Below are positions 16,432-24,077 of a stretch of 35,685 nucleotides of DNA, piece by piece. Every line of letters starts with the position of its first letter. Positions within the stretch are counted from its first letter, which is position 1. Below the pieces are notes generated by a model, which searched no databases, was not told the DNA's origin, and saw only the letters and a list, made by a program, of their open reading frames with translations. Both the position numbers and the translations under genes were made by a program. Source of the DNA: Actinomadura sp. KC345 (GTDB lineage Bacteria > Actinomycetota > Actinomycetes > Streptosporangiales > Streptosporangiaceae); the NCBI RefSeq assembly GCF_004348515.1, contig NZ_SMKH01000048.1, positions 1 to 35,685 of the forward strand, in the 5' to 3' direction.

Positions 16432-17121
16432 CTAGGCGTCCTCGCAGGCGTCGGCGAGGACTTCCAGGAGGCGCAGCGGGTCGGGGAGCGGGCCGCTGGA
16501 CGGGGGCCTCAGCCAGCTGACCTCGCGGCCGTACGGGAGGACGGACGGCGGTGCGACGACGTAGCTGTCGCGGCAGTGCCACCGCATGCCGGGCGTCTCG
16601 GCCACGTCCTCCGGCAGGGTGTCGAGGTGGCAGGACCACCATTCGTCCTCGTCGACGGGGGCGCCGCGGGTCGCGACGAAGAACAGGTGCCGGTCGCCGC
16701 CGAACGACGCGACCGGCCCGGCGGGCAGCCCGCTCGAGGCGATCCGGGCCAGCGCCAGGGCGCCCGCGCCGGCCGGGACGTCGAACACGTCGAAGACGCG
16801 GCCGGTCGGCAGGATGACGTTGGCCTCGGGACGTTCGGACCACCAGCGCTCGATGACGCCGCCGTCCACGCTGGCCTGGTGCGCCCAGGCGGCCGATACC
16901 GGGTGCGCGCCCGGGTCGGGGCAGCCGATGCGGTCGCAGGAGCACGCCCTGTCGTGACCGGCGTGGTCGCCGCCGGCCGGCGGATGGGCGCCCGGAAAGC
17001 AGGACCAGCCCAGAGCGGCGTACCGCTGCGCCGCCGAGGCCGTCCGGTCGCGTCTCGCCTTCTCGCGGGCCGCCCTCTCGCGCGCCGCCTTCTGCCGTCT
17101 GCTCCCCGACACCACCGGCAT
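16432..17121 (-). CDS. prim-pol-like (bifunctional DNA primase/polymerase N-terminal) protein
   Basis: A protein of about 229 aa resembling the small actinobacterial proteins annotated as bifunctional DNA primase/polymerase. Recognisable parts are a basic start (RRQKAARERAAREKARRD), AAQRYAALGWSCFPGAHPP, a Cys/His cluster (CSCDRIGCPDPGAHP) that may bind zinc, WWSERPEANVILPTGRVFDVFDVP, and SYVVAPPSVLPYGREVSW. The usual catalytic Asp-x-Asp is not clear, reading FDVFDVP, so polymerase activity is doubtful. No helicase part follows. ATG at 17121 is chosen because it opens the conserved part; a TTG at 17202 would add 27 poorly conserved residues. It converges on the pseudokinase gene with a 9-bp gap. 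Confidence 0.7.
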   Translation of the reverse strand: MPVVSGSRRQKAARERAAREKARRDRTASAAQRYAALGWSCFPGAHPPAGGDHAGHDRACSCDRIGCPDPGAHPVSAAWAHQASVDGGVIERWWSERPEANVILPTGRVFDVFDVPAGAGALALARIASSGLPAGPVASFGGDRHLFFVATRGAPVDEDEWWSCHLDTLPEDVAETPGMRWHCRDSYVVAPPSVLPYGREVSWLRPPSSGPLPDPLRLLEVLADACEDA

Positions 17122-17268
17122 CTCCGCCCCCAATCCCCCAAGGTCGAACGTGGGTTCTTGACTAACGATGATGCCCGGCGCGTAAAAGTACGCACACGGC
17201 AACCCCCGGAAACGACCCCAAGTGACTAGAGACGTCCCGGGACAAGGGGGATCAAGCGGTGATCCGGA

Positions 17269-18252
17269 TCAGGTGAGGCGCCTGGCCACCTCGGAGGCCC
17301 AGTAGGTGAGGACGACGTCGGCGCCGGCGCGGCGGATCGACAGCAGGGACTCCATGATCGTGCGGTCCCGGTCGATCCAGCCCTTCTCCGCGGCGGCCTC
17401 GATCATCGCGTACTCGCCGCTCACCTGGTAGGCGACGACGGGGACGTCCACGGCGTCGCGGACGCGGCGCACGACGTCGAGGTAGGCCCCGGCGGGCTTC
17501 ACCATGACCATGTCGGCGCCCTCGTCGAGGTCGAGGAGCACCTCGCGCAGCGACTCGGCGGCGTTCGCCGGGTCCTGCTGGTGCGTGGAGCGGTCGCCGA
17601 ACCGCGGCGCGCACTCGGCGGCCTCGCGGAACGGCCCGTAGTAGGCCGAGGCGTACTTCGCCGAGTACGCCATGATCGCGATGTCCGGGTGGCCGGCGCC
17701 GTCGAGGGCCGCGCGGATCGCGGCGACCTGGCCGTCCATCATGCCGCTCGGCCCGACGACGGCCGCGCCCGCCTCGGCCTGCGCGACCGCGATCGAGGCG
17801 TACCGCTCCAGCGTCGCGTCGTTGTCGATCTCGCCGGCGGGGGTGAGGACGCCGCAGTGCCCGTGGTCGGTGTACTCGTCCAGGCACAGGTCGGTCGTGA
17901 TCACGAGCGAGTCGCCCAGGTCGGACGCCAGGTCGCGCAGCGCGAGCTGGACGATCCCGCCGGGGTCGTCGGCGGCCGAGCCGGCCCCGTCCTTGACGGC
18001 CGGGATGCCGAACAGCATGATCCCGCCGACGCCGGCCTGCGCGGCCTCGTCCGCGGCCTTGCGCAGGCTGTCGCGGGTGTGCTGGAACACGCCCGGCATC
18101 GACGAGACGGGCTGCGGCTCGCCGATCCCCTCCTTGACGAACATCGGCAGTACCAGCTCGGCGGGGGCGAGCCGCGTCTCGGCCACCATCCGGCGCAGCG
18201 CGGGCGTACGGCGCAGCCGCCGCGGCCGCGCGACGGGGAACTGTGCAGACAT
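17269..18252 (-). CDS. hemB: delta-aminolevulinic acid dehydratase (porphobilinogen synthase)
   Basis: Condenses two 5-aminolevulinate molecules to porphobilinogen in the cytoplasm. The 327-aa barrel protein has both Schiff-base lysines, K199 in [14 protein letters not shown] and K252 in [10 protein letters not shown]. The metal loop reads [14 protein letters not shown]: two of the three cysteines of the zinc form are present and the middle one is Asp, an intermediate between zinc-type and magnesium-type enzymes. It lies 83 bp after hemD and is the last gene of the rex-hemA-hemC-hemD-hemB direction. A 12-bp palindrome TGATCCGGATCA (17260-17271) overlaps its stop. Confidence 0.96.
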   Translation of the reverse strand: MSAQFPVARPRRLRRTPALRRMVAETRLAPAELVLPMFVKEGIGEPQPVSSMPGVFQHTRDSLRKAADEAAQAGVGGIMLFGIPAVKDGAGSAADDPGGIVQLALRDLASDLGDSLVITTDLCLDEYTDHGHCGVLTPAGEIDNDATLERYASIAVAQAEAGAAVVGPSGMMDGQVAAIRAALDGAGHPDIAIMAYSAKYASAYYGPFREAAECAPRFGDRSTHQQDPANAAESLREVLLDLDEGADMVMVKPAGAYLDVVRRVRDAVDVPVVAYQVSGEYAMIEAAAEKGWIDRDRTIMESLLSIRRAGADVVLTYWASEVARRLT

Positions 18253-18335
18253 GGTCCTTCTCTCTCCGGCGCCCGGATGCCCTGCGCCGAGAAGGCCCGG
18301 GTGAGCCGCCGTCTAGGTCGTCCTGTGCGTTGGCG

Positions 18336-20015
18336 TCATCTGCGGCGCCGGGCTCCCCGGCGCATCTGGCTGGGCTTGCGAAGCGGGTCCCCCGCCTCGA
18401 TCTGAGCCGCCCTCCGCTTGGCACCGTACTCCGCCAGTGCCTCCGCCAGTGCCGATACGGAAGGCTTTTCGGCCATAACGTCCACACGCAGCCCGTATTC
18501 CTGCGCGGTCTTCGCCGTCTGCGGGCCGATGACCGCGATCACCGTCACGTTGTGCGGCTTGCCGGCGATCCCGATCAGGTTCTTCACGGTGGACGACGAG
18601 GTGAACAGCACGGCGTCGAACCCGCCGCCCTTGATCGCCTCACGGATCGGCGCGGGCGGCGGCGCGGCGCGGACCGTCCGGTAGGCGGTCACGTCCTCGC
18701 ACTCCCAGCCCAGGTCGGTCAGCCCGGCGATGAGCACGTCGGTGGCGATGTCGGCACGCGGCAGCAGCACCCGGTTGATGGGGTCGAGGTCCTCGTCGTA
18801 GGGCGGCCACTCCCGCGCCAGGCCCTCCCCGGAATGCTCCCCGGACGGCGTCAGGTCGGGCTGGACGCCGAACTCGACCAGCGCGGCGGCGGTCTGCTCG
18901 CCGACGGCGGCGACCTTCAGCCCGGCGAACGCGCGGGCGTCGAGGCCGTAGTCGACGAACTTCTCCCGGACGGCCTTCACCGCGTTGGTGGAGGTGAACA
19001 CCACCCACGCGAAGCGCCCGGTGACCAGGCCCTTGACGGCGCGTTCCATCTGCTGCGGCGTGCGGGGCGGCTCGACGGAGATCGTCGGGACCTCGTCCGG
19101 GACGGCCCCGTGCTCGCGCAGCCGCTCCGACAGCGAGGCGGCCTGCTCCTTCGTGCGCGGCACCAGGACCCGCCATCCGAACAGCGCCTTCGTCTCGAAC
19201 CAGGAGAGCCGGTCGCGCCAGCCGACCACGTCCCCGACGATGATCAGGGCGGGCGCCTCCATGCCCTTCGCCGCGGACGCCAGCTTCTGGAGCGTCGACA
19301 CGACGGTCTCCTGCTCCGTCGTCGTGCCGAGGCCCGTGATCGCGGCCGGGGTGGAGTCGGGGCGCCCGGCGGCGACCAAGCCCTTGCAGACCTCCGCCAC
19401 CGCGCCCTCCGCGCCGGTGATCACGAGGGTGGCGTCCGGGGCGGCGAACCGCTCCCAGTCCACGCCGCCCTCCGAGGCGTCCACGATCCGGACCTCGCGG
19501 TGCCCGGCGTCGGTCAGCGGGATGCCCGCGTACCCCGGCACGCCGGTCACCGCGGACACGCCCGGCACGACCTCGAACGGGACGCCGGCCTCGGCCAGCG
19601 CGCCGCCCTCGGCGGCCAGACCGCACGCGAGTCCCGGGTCGCCGCGCATCAGCCGGACGACCCGCCGCCCCTCTCTGGCGGCCCGCGCGGCGAGCCGGAC
19701 GGGGTCGCCCTCCGCCGAGTCGATGATCTCCACGTCCGGACGGCAGTGGGCCAGGATCTCGGCCGGGCAGCCGGCACGGCTGACGATCACCGTGTCGGCG
19801 CGTTCCAGTTCGGCGGCGGCGCGGAGGGTCAGCAGGCTCGGGTCGCCCGGACCCATCCCGACGATCGAGACGGTGCCCAGGCCGGCGGCCGCCTCAGCGG
19901 TACCCGCGGGGGCCGGCGGCCTGGCGGGCGCGTTCTTCGTGCTCCCGATGTTCTCGGCGGCGGTGGTCTCGGCGGCGGTGGACTTCGCGGCGGTGCTCTT
20001 CGCGGCGGGGCTCAA
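18336..20015 (-). CDS. hemD: uroporphyrinogen-III synthase fused to a SUMT-like methyltransferase domain
   Basis: A 559-aa fusion. Residues 1-40 are a low-complexity Ala/Lys/Thr/Glu extension from 15-bp repeats. Residues about 45-285 resemble SUMT/CobA (SIVGMGPGDP, GIPLTDAGHREV), but RLMRGDPGLACG replaces the usual RLKGGDP-FGRG and the YDRLV region reads SRAGCP, so methyltransferase activity is uncertain. Residues about 300-530 are HemD, which closes and inverts ring D of hydroxymethylbilane (WRVLVPRTKEQA, VVFTSTNAV, VAAVGEQTAAAL, VLFTSSSTVKNL, VIGPQTAKTA). The C-terminus is strongly basic. The TTG start overlaps the hemC stop by 4 nt with GGGGAG about 6 nt upstream. Confidence 0.93.
   Translation of the reverse strand: MSPAAKSTAAKSTAAETTAAENIGSTKNAPARPPAPAGTAEAAAGLGTVSIVGMGPGDPSLLTLRAAAELERADTVIVSRAGCPAEILAHCRPDVEIIDSAEGDPVRLAARAAREGRRVVRLMRGDPGLACGLAAEGGALAEAGVPFEVVPGVSAVTGVPGYAGIPLTDAGHREVRIVDASEGGVDWERFAAPDATLVITGAEGAVAEVCKGLVAAGRPDSTPAAITGLGTTTEQETVVSTLQKLASAAKGMEAPALIIVGDVVGWRDRLSWFETKALFGWRVLVPRTKEQAASLSERLREHGAVPDEVPTISVEPPRTPQQMERAVKGLVTGRFAWVVFTSTNAVKAVREKFVDYGLDARAFAGLKVAAVGEQTAAALVEFGVQPDLTPSGEHSGEGLAREWPPYDEDLDPINRVLLPRADIATDVLIAGLTDLGWECEDVTAYRTVRAAPPPAPIREAIKGGGFDAVLFTSSSTVKNLIGIAGKPHNVTVIAVIGPQTAKTAQEYGLRVDVMAEKPSVSALAEALAEYGAKRRAAQIEAGDPLRKPSQMRRGARRRR
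19951..20010. repeat. 15-bp repeats at the 5' end of hemD
   Basis: Four consecutive 15-bp units of the type GTCTCGGCGGCGGTG, more diverged towards the start codon, encoding Ala-Ala-Lys/Glu-Ser/Thr-Thr pentapeptides right after the initiator region of HemD. Confidence 0.85.
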
Positions 20016-20971
20016 TCGCGCTCCCCCATCAACTGGTCGGCCCCCTGCGCGAGCAGCCGGTCCGCGAGGTCGCGTCCGATCTGCTCCGCGGCATCCGGGT
20101 GGCCGCTTGCGGACAGCCTGACCTGGCGGCTCCCGTCGTAGGCAGCGACGGTCGCCGTCAGATGCAGCTCTTCATCTACTTCGGCAGCGTATGTTCCCAC
20201 GGGCGCGGAGCAACCCGCCTCCAGCACGGACAGGATCGTCCGCTCGGCGGTGACGGCGCGCCTGGTCGCGGCGTCGTCGACCGTTCCAAGAAGGTCCCGG
20301 AGGTCGCTCCGGTCGGCGCGGCATTCCAGCGCGAGCGCGCCCTGCCCGGGGGCGGGCAGCATCTGGTCGGGGTCGAAGACCTCGCCAACCGCCTCCAGCC
20401 TGCCGATCCGCTTCAGGCCCGCGTGCGCGAGGACCACGGCGTCCAGCTCGCCACCGGTGACCTTGCCGAGCCGGGTGTCGGCGTTGCCCCGGATCGGGAC
20501 GACCTCCAGGTCCGGACGCAGCGAGCGCAGCTGCGCGACCCTGCGCGGCGAGCCGGTGCCGACGCGCGCCCCCTGCGGAAGGTCGGCGAGCTTCGCCGGG
20601 GCGCACAAGGCGTCGCGGGGGTCGTCGCGTGGCGGGGTCGCGGCGAGGGCGATCCCGGGCGTCTCGGACGTCGGCAGGTCCTTCAGCGAGTGCACCGCGA
20701 AGTCCACCTCGCCCGAGAGCACCTTGTCGCGGAGCGCGTTGACGAACACTCCGGTGCCGCCGATCTGGGCGAGCAGGGCCTTGGAAACGTCACCCTGCGT
20801 GGTTACCCCGACGAGTTCGACGGCATGCCCGGTTCGTTCCGTCAACATGTCCGCGACCTGCTGCGACTGGGTCATCGCCATCAGGCTCTTGCGGGTACCG
20901 AGCCGCAGCGGACGGCCCGTCGCACGGCCGGTGCCTCCGGCGCCCGACCCGCCGCCCAATCCCTGACTCAC
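20012..20971 (-). CDS. hemC: hydroxymethylbilane synthase (porphobilinogen deaminase)
   Basis: Polymerises four porphobilinogens into hydroxymethylbilane using a covalently bound dipyrromethane. The cofactor-carrying cysteine is C254 in LEAGCSAPVG. The catalytic aspartate lies in VHSLKDLPT (about D98), and the substrate-binding arginines are in GTGSPRRVAQLR and RGNADTRLGK. At 319 aa it has normal length, with a short Gly-rich N-terminal extension. The GTG start has GGAG about 8 nt upstream. Its stop overlaps the hemD start; hemA ends 49 bp upstream. Confidence 0.97.
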   Translation of the reverse strand: MSQGLGGGSGAGGTGRATGRPLRLGTRKSLMAMTQSQQVADMLTERTGHAVELVGVTTQGDVSKALLAQIGGTGVFVNALRDKVLSGEVDFAVHSLKDLPTSETPGIALAATPPRDDPRDALCAPAKLADLPQGARVGTGSPRRVAQLRSLRPDLEVVPIRGNADTRLGKVTGGELDAVVLAHAGLKRIGRLEAVGEVFDPDQMLPAPGQGALALECRADRSDLRDLLGTVDDAATRRAVTAERTILSVLEAGCSAPVGTYAAEVDEELHLTATVAAYDGSRQVRLSASGHPDAAEQIGRDLADRLLAQGADQLMGERD

Positions 20972-21020
20972 TGCCTCACTCCGCTCGGATTCCTGCGGAC
21001 GGCTCCGCCGCCGCGCACAC

Positions 21021-22682
21021 TCACGTCCGGTCTCCTTCGCGCCCCGCCATCGCGTCGCGGGCGCTGACCGCCCGGACGTTCGCGGCCTGCGCGTTCACCG
21101 TCTCCGCGTTCACCGGCTGCGCGTCGACCGGCTGCGCGTCGACCGGCTGCGCGTTCCCGTCCCCGCGCCGCATCTCGTGCGCGTTGACGTCGTGCACGCT
21201 GACTCCCGGCGCGGCCTCGGGGGGCGAGGTGCTCACGCAGTCGGCCTCGGCGCACTCGGCCTCCACCGTAGACGCGGAACCGTCCCGCGGCACCTGACCG
21301 CTCGCCGTTCCCCCCTCTTCCATGCCGGACTCGCTCATGCCGGTCTCGCTCATGCCGGTCTCGCTCATGCCGGACTCGCTCATGTCGGCGCGGGCGACCG
21401 CCTCCGGGGCCTTCGGATCCAGGTCGAACAGCTCGCGCAGCGCGTCGGCGTAGGAGTCGCCGCCCGGCGCCGCCGCCAGCTCCTTCATCCGGACGGTCGG
21501 CGCGTGGAGCAGCTTGTCCACCACCCGCCGGACGGTCTGGTCGATCTCCTTGCGGGCCCGGCCGTCGATCTCGGGCAGCCGCCCGGTCAGCCGGTTCAGC
21601 TCCGCCTCCACGACCTCGGCGGCCTTGCTGCGCAGCGCGACGACCGTCGGCGCGACGGCCGCGGCGCGGGCGGCGCTGAGGAACGCCTCGACCTCCTCGC
21701 GCACGATCCGCCGGACGGCCTCGACGGCCTGCGGGCCGACGGCCTTCGCCGCCTCCTGCGCGGTCCGCAGGTCGTCCAGCCCGGCCAGCTCGACGTCCGG
21801 CAGATCACGGGCGCTCCGCTCGATGTCGTGCGGCAGCGCCAGGTCGAGGAGGAAGCGGCGGCGCCCGTCGGAGCCGACGCCGCGCGCCGCGAGCTGCGCG
21901 GCCGTCATGACCAGGCCGGCCGCCCCCGTGCACGAGACCACCAGGTCCGCCTCGGCGATCGCGGCGTCCAGGACGCTCAGCTCGACCGCCCGGGAGGGCA
22001 CGTCCAGCGACTCCGCCAGCCGCACCGCGCGCTCGCGGGTGCGGTTCGCGACCACGACCTCGCCGGCCCCGGCCCGGCTCAGCGTGGCCGCGGCCAGCGA
22101 GCTCATCGAGCCGGCGCCGACGACCAGCGCGCGGACGCCGTCGAGCGGGCCGAGATGCCGGGCGGCGACCTCCAGGCCGACGCTCACCAGCGACGCGCCC
22201 GCCTGGTCGATGCCGGTCTCGTGGTGGGCGCGCTTGCCCACCCGCAGCGACTGCTGCAGGACGTCGTGGAGATCGCGGCCGAGCGTGCCCTCGTCCTGCG
22301 CCAGCCGGAACGCCTGCCGGATCTGGCCGAGGATCTGGCCCTCGCCGACGACCATCGACTCCAGCCCGCACGCCACCGCGAACACGTGCTGGACGGCCCG
22401 CTCCTCGTAGTGGACGTAGAGGTGCCGCGACAGGTCCTCCATCGGCACGCCGGAGTGCAGCGCCAGCAGCTCGGAGATCGCCGAGACCCCGCCGTGGAAC
22501 TTGTCGACCACCGCGTAGATCTCCACGCGGTTGCACGTCGAGACGATGGCCGCCTCGGCGACGTTCGCGGACGCGTGCACCGCGTGCAGCAGCTTGACCA
22601 GGTCGTCCCCGGCGACCGCCGCACGTTCCAGCACCGCCACGGGCGCGCTCCGGTGACTGAGCCCCACGACAAGAATGCTCAT
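21021..22682 (-). CDS. hemA: glutamyl-tRNA reductase with a long repeat-bearing C-terminal tail
   Basis: The NADPH-dependent reduction of glutamyl-tRNA to glutamate-1-semialdehyde, the committed and usually regulated step of the C5 pathway. Key residues are the nucleophile C50 in IVSTCNRVEIYA, the conserved GEGQILGQIRQAF segment, the nucleotide-binding loop VVGAGSMSSLAAATL, and the C-terminal dimerisation helix ending near LRELFDLDP at about residue 425. Ordinary enzymes stop about there. Here about 125 residues follow, with two different pentapeptide arrays (Met-Ser-Glu-Thr-Gly, then Ala-Gln-Pro-Val-Asp) and several cysteines between them (AECAEADC). The tail is predicted to be disordered. 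It is second in the operon, 55 bp after rex. Confidence 0.96.
   Translation of the reverse strand: MSILVVGLSHRSAPVAVLERAAVAGDDLVKLLHAVHASANVAEAAIVSTCNRVEIYAVVDKFHGGVSAISELLALHSGVPMEDLSRHLYVHYEERAVQHVFAVACGLESMVVGEGQILGQIRQAFRLAQDEGTLGRDLHDVLQQSLRVGKRAHHETGIDQAGASLVSVGLEVAARHLGPLDGVRALVVGAGSMSSLAAATLSRAGAGEVVVANRTRERAVRLAESLDVPSRAVELSVLDAAIAEADLVVSCTGAAGLVMTAAQLAARGVGSDGRRRFLLDLALPHDIERSARDLPDVELAGLDDLRTAQEAAKAVGPQAVEAVRRIVREEVEAFLSAARAAAVAPTVVALRSKAAEVVEAELNRLTGRLPEIDGRARKEIDQTVRRVVDKLLHAPTVRMKELAAAPGGDSYADALRELFDLDPKAPEAVARADMSESGMSETGMSETGMSESGMEEGGTASGQVPRDGSASTVEAECAEADCVSTSPPEAAPGVSVHDVNAHEMRRGDGNAQPVDAQPVDAQPVNAETVNAQAANVRAVSARDAMAGREGDRT
21061..21150. repeat. 15-bp tandem array 1 in the hemA tail
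   Basis: Six consecutive 15-bp units, the middle ones GCGTTCACCGGCTGC and GCGTCGACCGGCTGC (the latter twice, identical). They encode Ala-Gln-Pro-Val-Asp/Asn pentapeptides at HemA residues of about 510-540 and decay towards the gene end. Confidence 0.93.
21322..21381. repeat. 15-bp tandem array 2 in the hemA tail
   Basis: Four units alternating ATGCCGGACTCGCTC and ATGCCGGTCTCGCTC, plus a partial copy. They encode Met-Ser-Glu-Ser/Thr-Gly pentapeptides at HemA residues of about 434-453. The unit is unrelated in sequence to array 1, about 170 bp away in the same gene. Confidence 0.95.
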
Positions 22683-22737
22683 ATGGCCTCTCCCGCGTCT
22701 CCCTGGTTTCCCGCGTCCCCCGAGCCGACTACCCCGA

Positions 22738-23472
22738 TCATGCCTCTACGGTCTCTACATAGTGAGTCGCGCCGGGAGGCGCGTCACCCGCGGCCAGAGG
22801 GGCCAGACCGTCCGGGCCCCCGGCCTTGCGCTGCTCGTGGAACGCGAGGATCTGCAGTTCGATCGACAGGTCGACCTTGCGCACGTCGACGCCGTCGGGC
22901 ACCGAGAGCACGACCGGCGCGAAGTTGAGCACGCTCGTCACGCCCGCGGCCACCACGCGGTCGCAGACCCCCTGGGCCGGGCCCGCGGGGGTCGCGATGA
23001 CGGCGATGGACACGCCGTGGTCGGCGATGATGTCCTCCAGCCGGTCGATGTGCTGCACCGTCATCCCGGAGATCTCCTGGCCGACGATGGAGTCGTCCGC
23101 GTCGAGCAGGCCCGCCACCCGGAAGCCGCGGGACGCGAAACCGCCGTAGCCGGCCAGCGCGCGTCCCAGGTTACCGACCCCGATGATCGCGACCACCCAG
23201 TCCTGGGTGAGGCCGAGTTCGCGGGAGATCTGGTAGACGAGGTACTCGACCTCGTACCCGACACCGCGCGTCCCATACGAGCCCAGGTGGGACAGGTCCT
23301 TGCGCAGCTTGGCCGAGTTGACGCCGGCCGCCGCCGCCAGTTCCTCCGAGGACACGGTCGCGACGCCGCGGTCCTGCAGCGCGGTCAGCGCCCGCAGGTA
23401 CACGGGCAGCCGCGCCACGGTGGCTTCGGGGATGCCGCGCCCCGCACGGGGTCGGTTCTGTCGAGATGTCAC
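22738..23472 (-). CDS. rex: redox-sensing transcriptional repressor Rex
   Basis: A 244-aa NADH/NAD+-responsive repressor. The N-terminal winged helix (residues about 15-80) has TVSSEELAAAAGVNSAKLRKDLSHLGSYGTRGVGY, the DNA-reading segment of Rex. The Rossmann domain starts with IIGVGNLGRALAGY (GxGxxG at 98-103), followed by ATPAGPAQGVCDRVV and a C-terminal swapped helix. Rex represses respiratory genes when NADH is low and releases DNA when NADH binds. The GTG start follows a weak AAGAGCAGG. It heads rex-hemACDB and has a Rex operator over its own promoter, so autoregulation is expected, as known in Streptomyces coelicolor. Confidence 0.97.
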   Translation of the reverse strand: MTSRQNRPRAGRGIPEATVARLPVYLRALTALQDRGVATVSSEELAAAAGVNSAKLRKDLSHLGSYGTRGVGYEVEYLVYQISRELGLTQDWVVAIIGVGNLGRALAGYGGFASRGFRVAGLLDADDSIVGQEISGMTVQHIDRLEDIIADHGVSIAVIATPAGPAQGVCDRVVAAGVTSVLNFAPVVLSVPDGVDVRKVDLSIELQILAFHEQRKAGGPDGLAPLAAGDAPPGATHYVETVEA

Positions 23473-23589
23473 GGCCTGCTCTTCGGGCTCGACGCTGGGG
23501 ACGGGGCCACGCCGACCCCTGGCTCCGGTTCCGCGCGGTCGGGGAACGGCTTTCTCGGCCGCCGCCCGACCGCTCCGGGGCTGTCCAAC

Positions 23590-23620
23590 AGGTTAAGCCT
23601 TTGTGAATACGCGCACAAAG
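23590..23620 (-). promoter_or_regulatory. rex-hem operon promoter with overlapping Rex operator
   Basis: TTGTGAATACGCGCACAA (23601-23618) matches 14 of 18 positions of the Rex operator TTGTGAACGCGTTCACAA known from Streptomyces. Extended arms CTTTGTG (23599-23605) and CACAAAG (23614-23620) are perfectly inverted. On the minus strand, TTGTGC (-35, 23613-23618) and TAACCT (-10, 23590-23595) are separated by 17 bp, so the operator covers the -35 box and the spacer. Bound Rex would exclude RNA polymerase. Confidence 0.85.
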
Positions 23621-23751
23621 TCACCCCCCGCTTACCCGCGCACCGGCCGACCCGCTCAGACTCACCAGAACACCGCCCATCAGGGACTTTTCCACCGTAC
23701 GCAACACTCGCACGCCGCCCGCCGGATGTGACCGACCAGACAATCCCCCTC

Positions 23752-23767
23752 GTAAGTATCCACTTAC
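23752..23767. promoter_or_regulatory. perfect 6-bp-arm palindrome GTAAGT-N4-ACTTAC
   Basis: GTAAGT (23752-23757) and ACTTAC (23762-23767) flank ATCC. The arms are AT-rich for this genome and lack the GC content of a terminator, so an operator is more likely. It lies 45 bp past the glutaredoxin-like stop and about 135 bp upstream of the rex promoter. The regulator is unknown. Confidence 0.35.
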
Positions 23768-23812
23768 CCCACTCGACCGCAAGCCCTCACCGGGCACGGG
23801 AGTCCGGGCGGG

Positions 23813-24076
23813 TCAGCGCAGTGCGGCGATGGCGGCGCGGAGGCGGTTCTCGTCGACGCGCCAGAAGTCGTGCTGGACGCCGTTGACGAGCGTCACGGGG
23901 ATCTGCTCCCAGTACTGCTCGGTGTCCTGCTCCGACTTGGTGATGTCGCGCTCTTCCCACGGGACGTCCAGGTCGCGGGCGACCCGCTCGATCACCGCGC
24001 GGGCGTCGTCGCACAGGTGGCATCCGGGCTTGCCGAGCAGCGTGATCATGATCCCCGCGCCGTCTTCGCCGCTCAT
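23813..24076 (-). CDS. glutaredoxin-like (DUF836/YruB type) protein
   Basis: An 87-aa thioredoxin-fold protein with the redox motif CHLC (C19-C22) in LLGKPGCHLCDDARAVIERV, a cis-proline IPVTLVNG and a conserved FWRVDENRLRAAI end. It belongs to the small glutaredoxin-like family common in actinobacteria and could reduce disulfides in a cytoplasmic partner. A second Met at residue 10 (IMITLLGKPG) would give a shorter product; the longer start is coupled to the upstream gene, 1 nt past its TGA. The neighbouring membrane protein with an ABM domain is its probable functional partner. Confidence 0.88.
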   Translation of the reverse strand: MSGEDGAGIMITLLGKPGCHLCDDARAVIERVARDLDVPWEERDITKSEQDTEQYWEQIPVTLVNGVQHDFWRVDENRLRAAIAALR

Positions 24077-24077
24077 G

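Larger units (their letters stand above)
23473..23812. other. 340-bp intergenic region between the glutaredoxin-like gene and rex
   Basis: No ORF of credible coding character is seen. The rex-proximal part holds the rex 5' leader of about 110 nt and the promoter/operator described separately. The distal part has only the short palindrome at 23752-23767. The region has more A and T than its neighbours around the promoter, as expected for regulatory DNA. Confidence 0.7.

Noticed and set aside
17260..17271. Palindrome TGATCCGGATCA at the hemB end as a terminator
   Set aside because: A loopless 12-bp palindrome is unlikely to form an RNA hairpin, and such short palindromes arise by chance.
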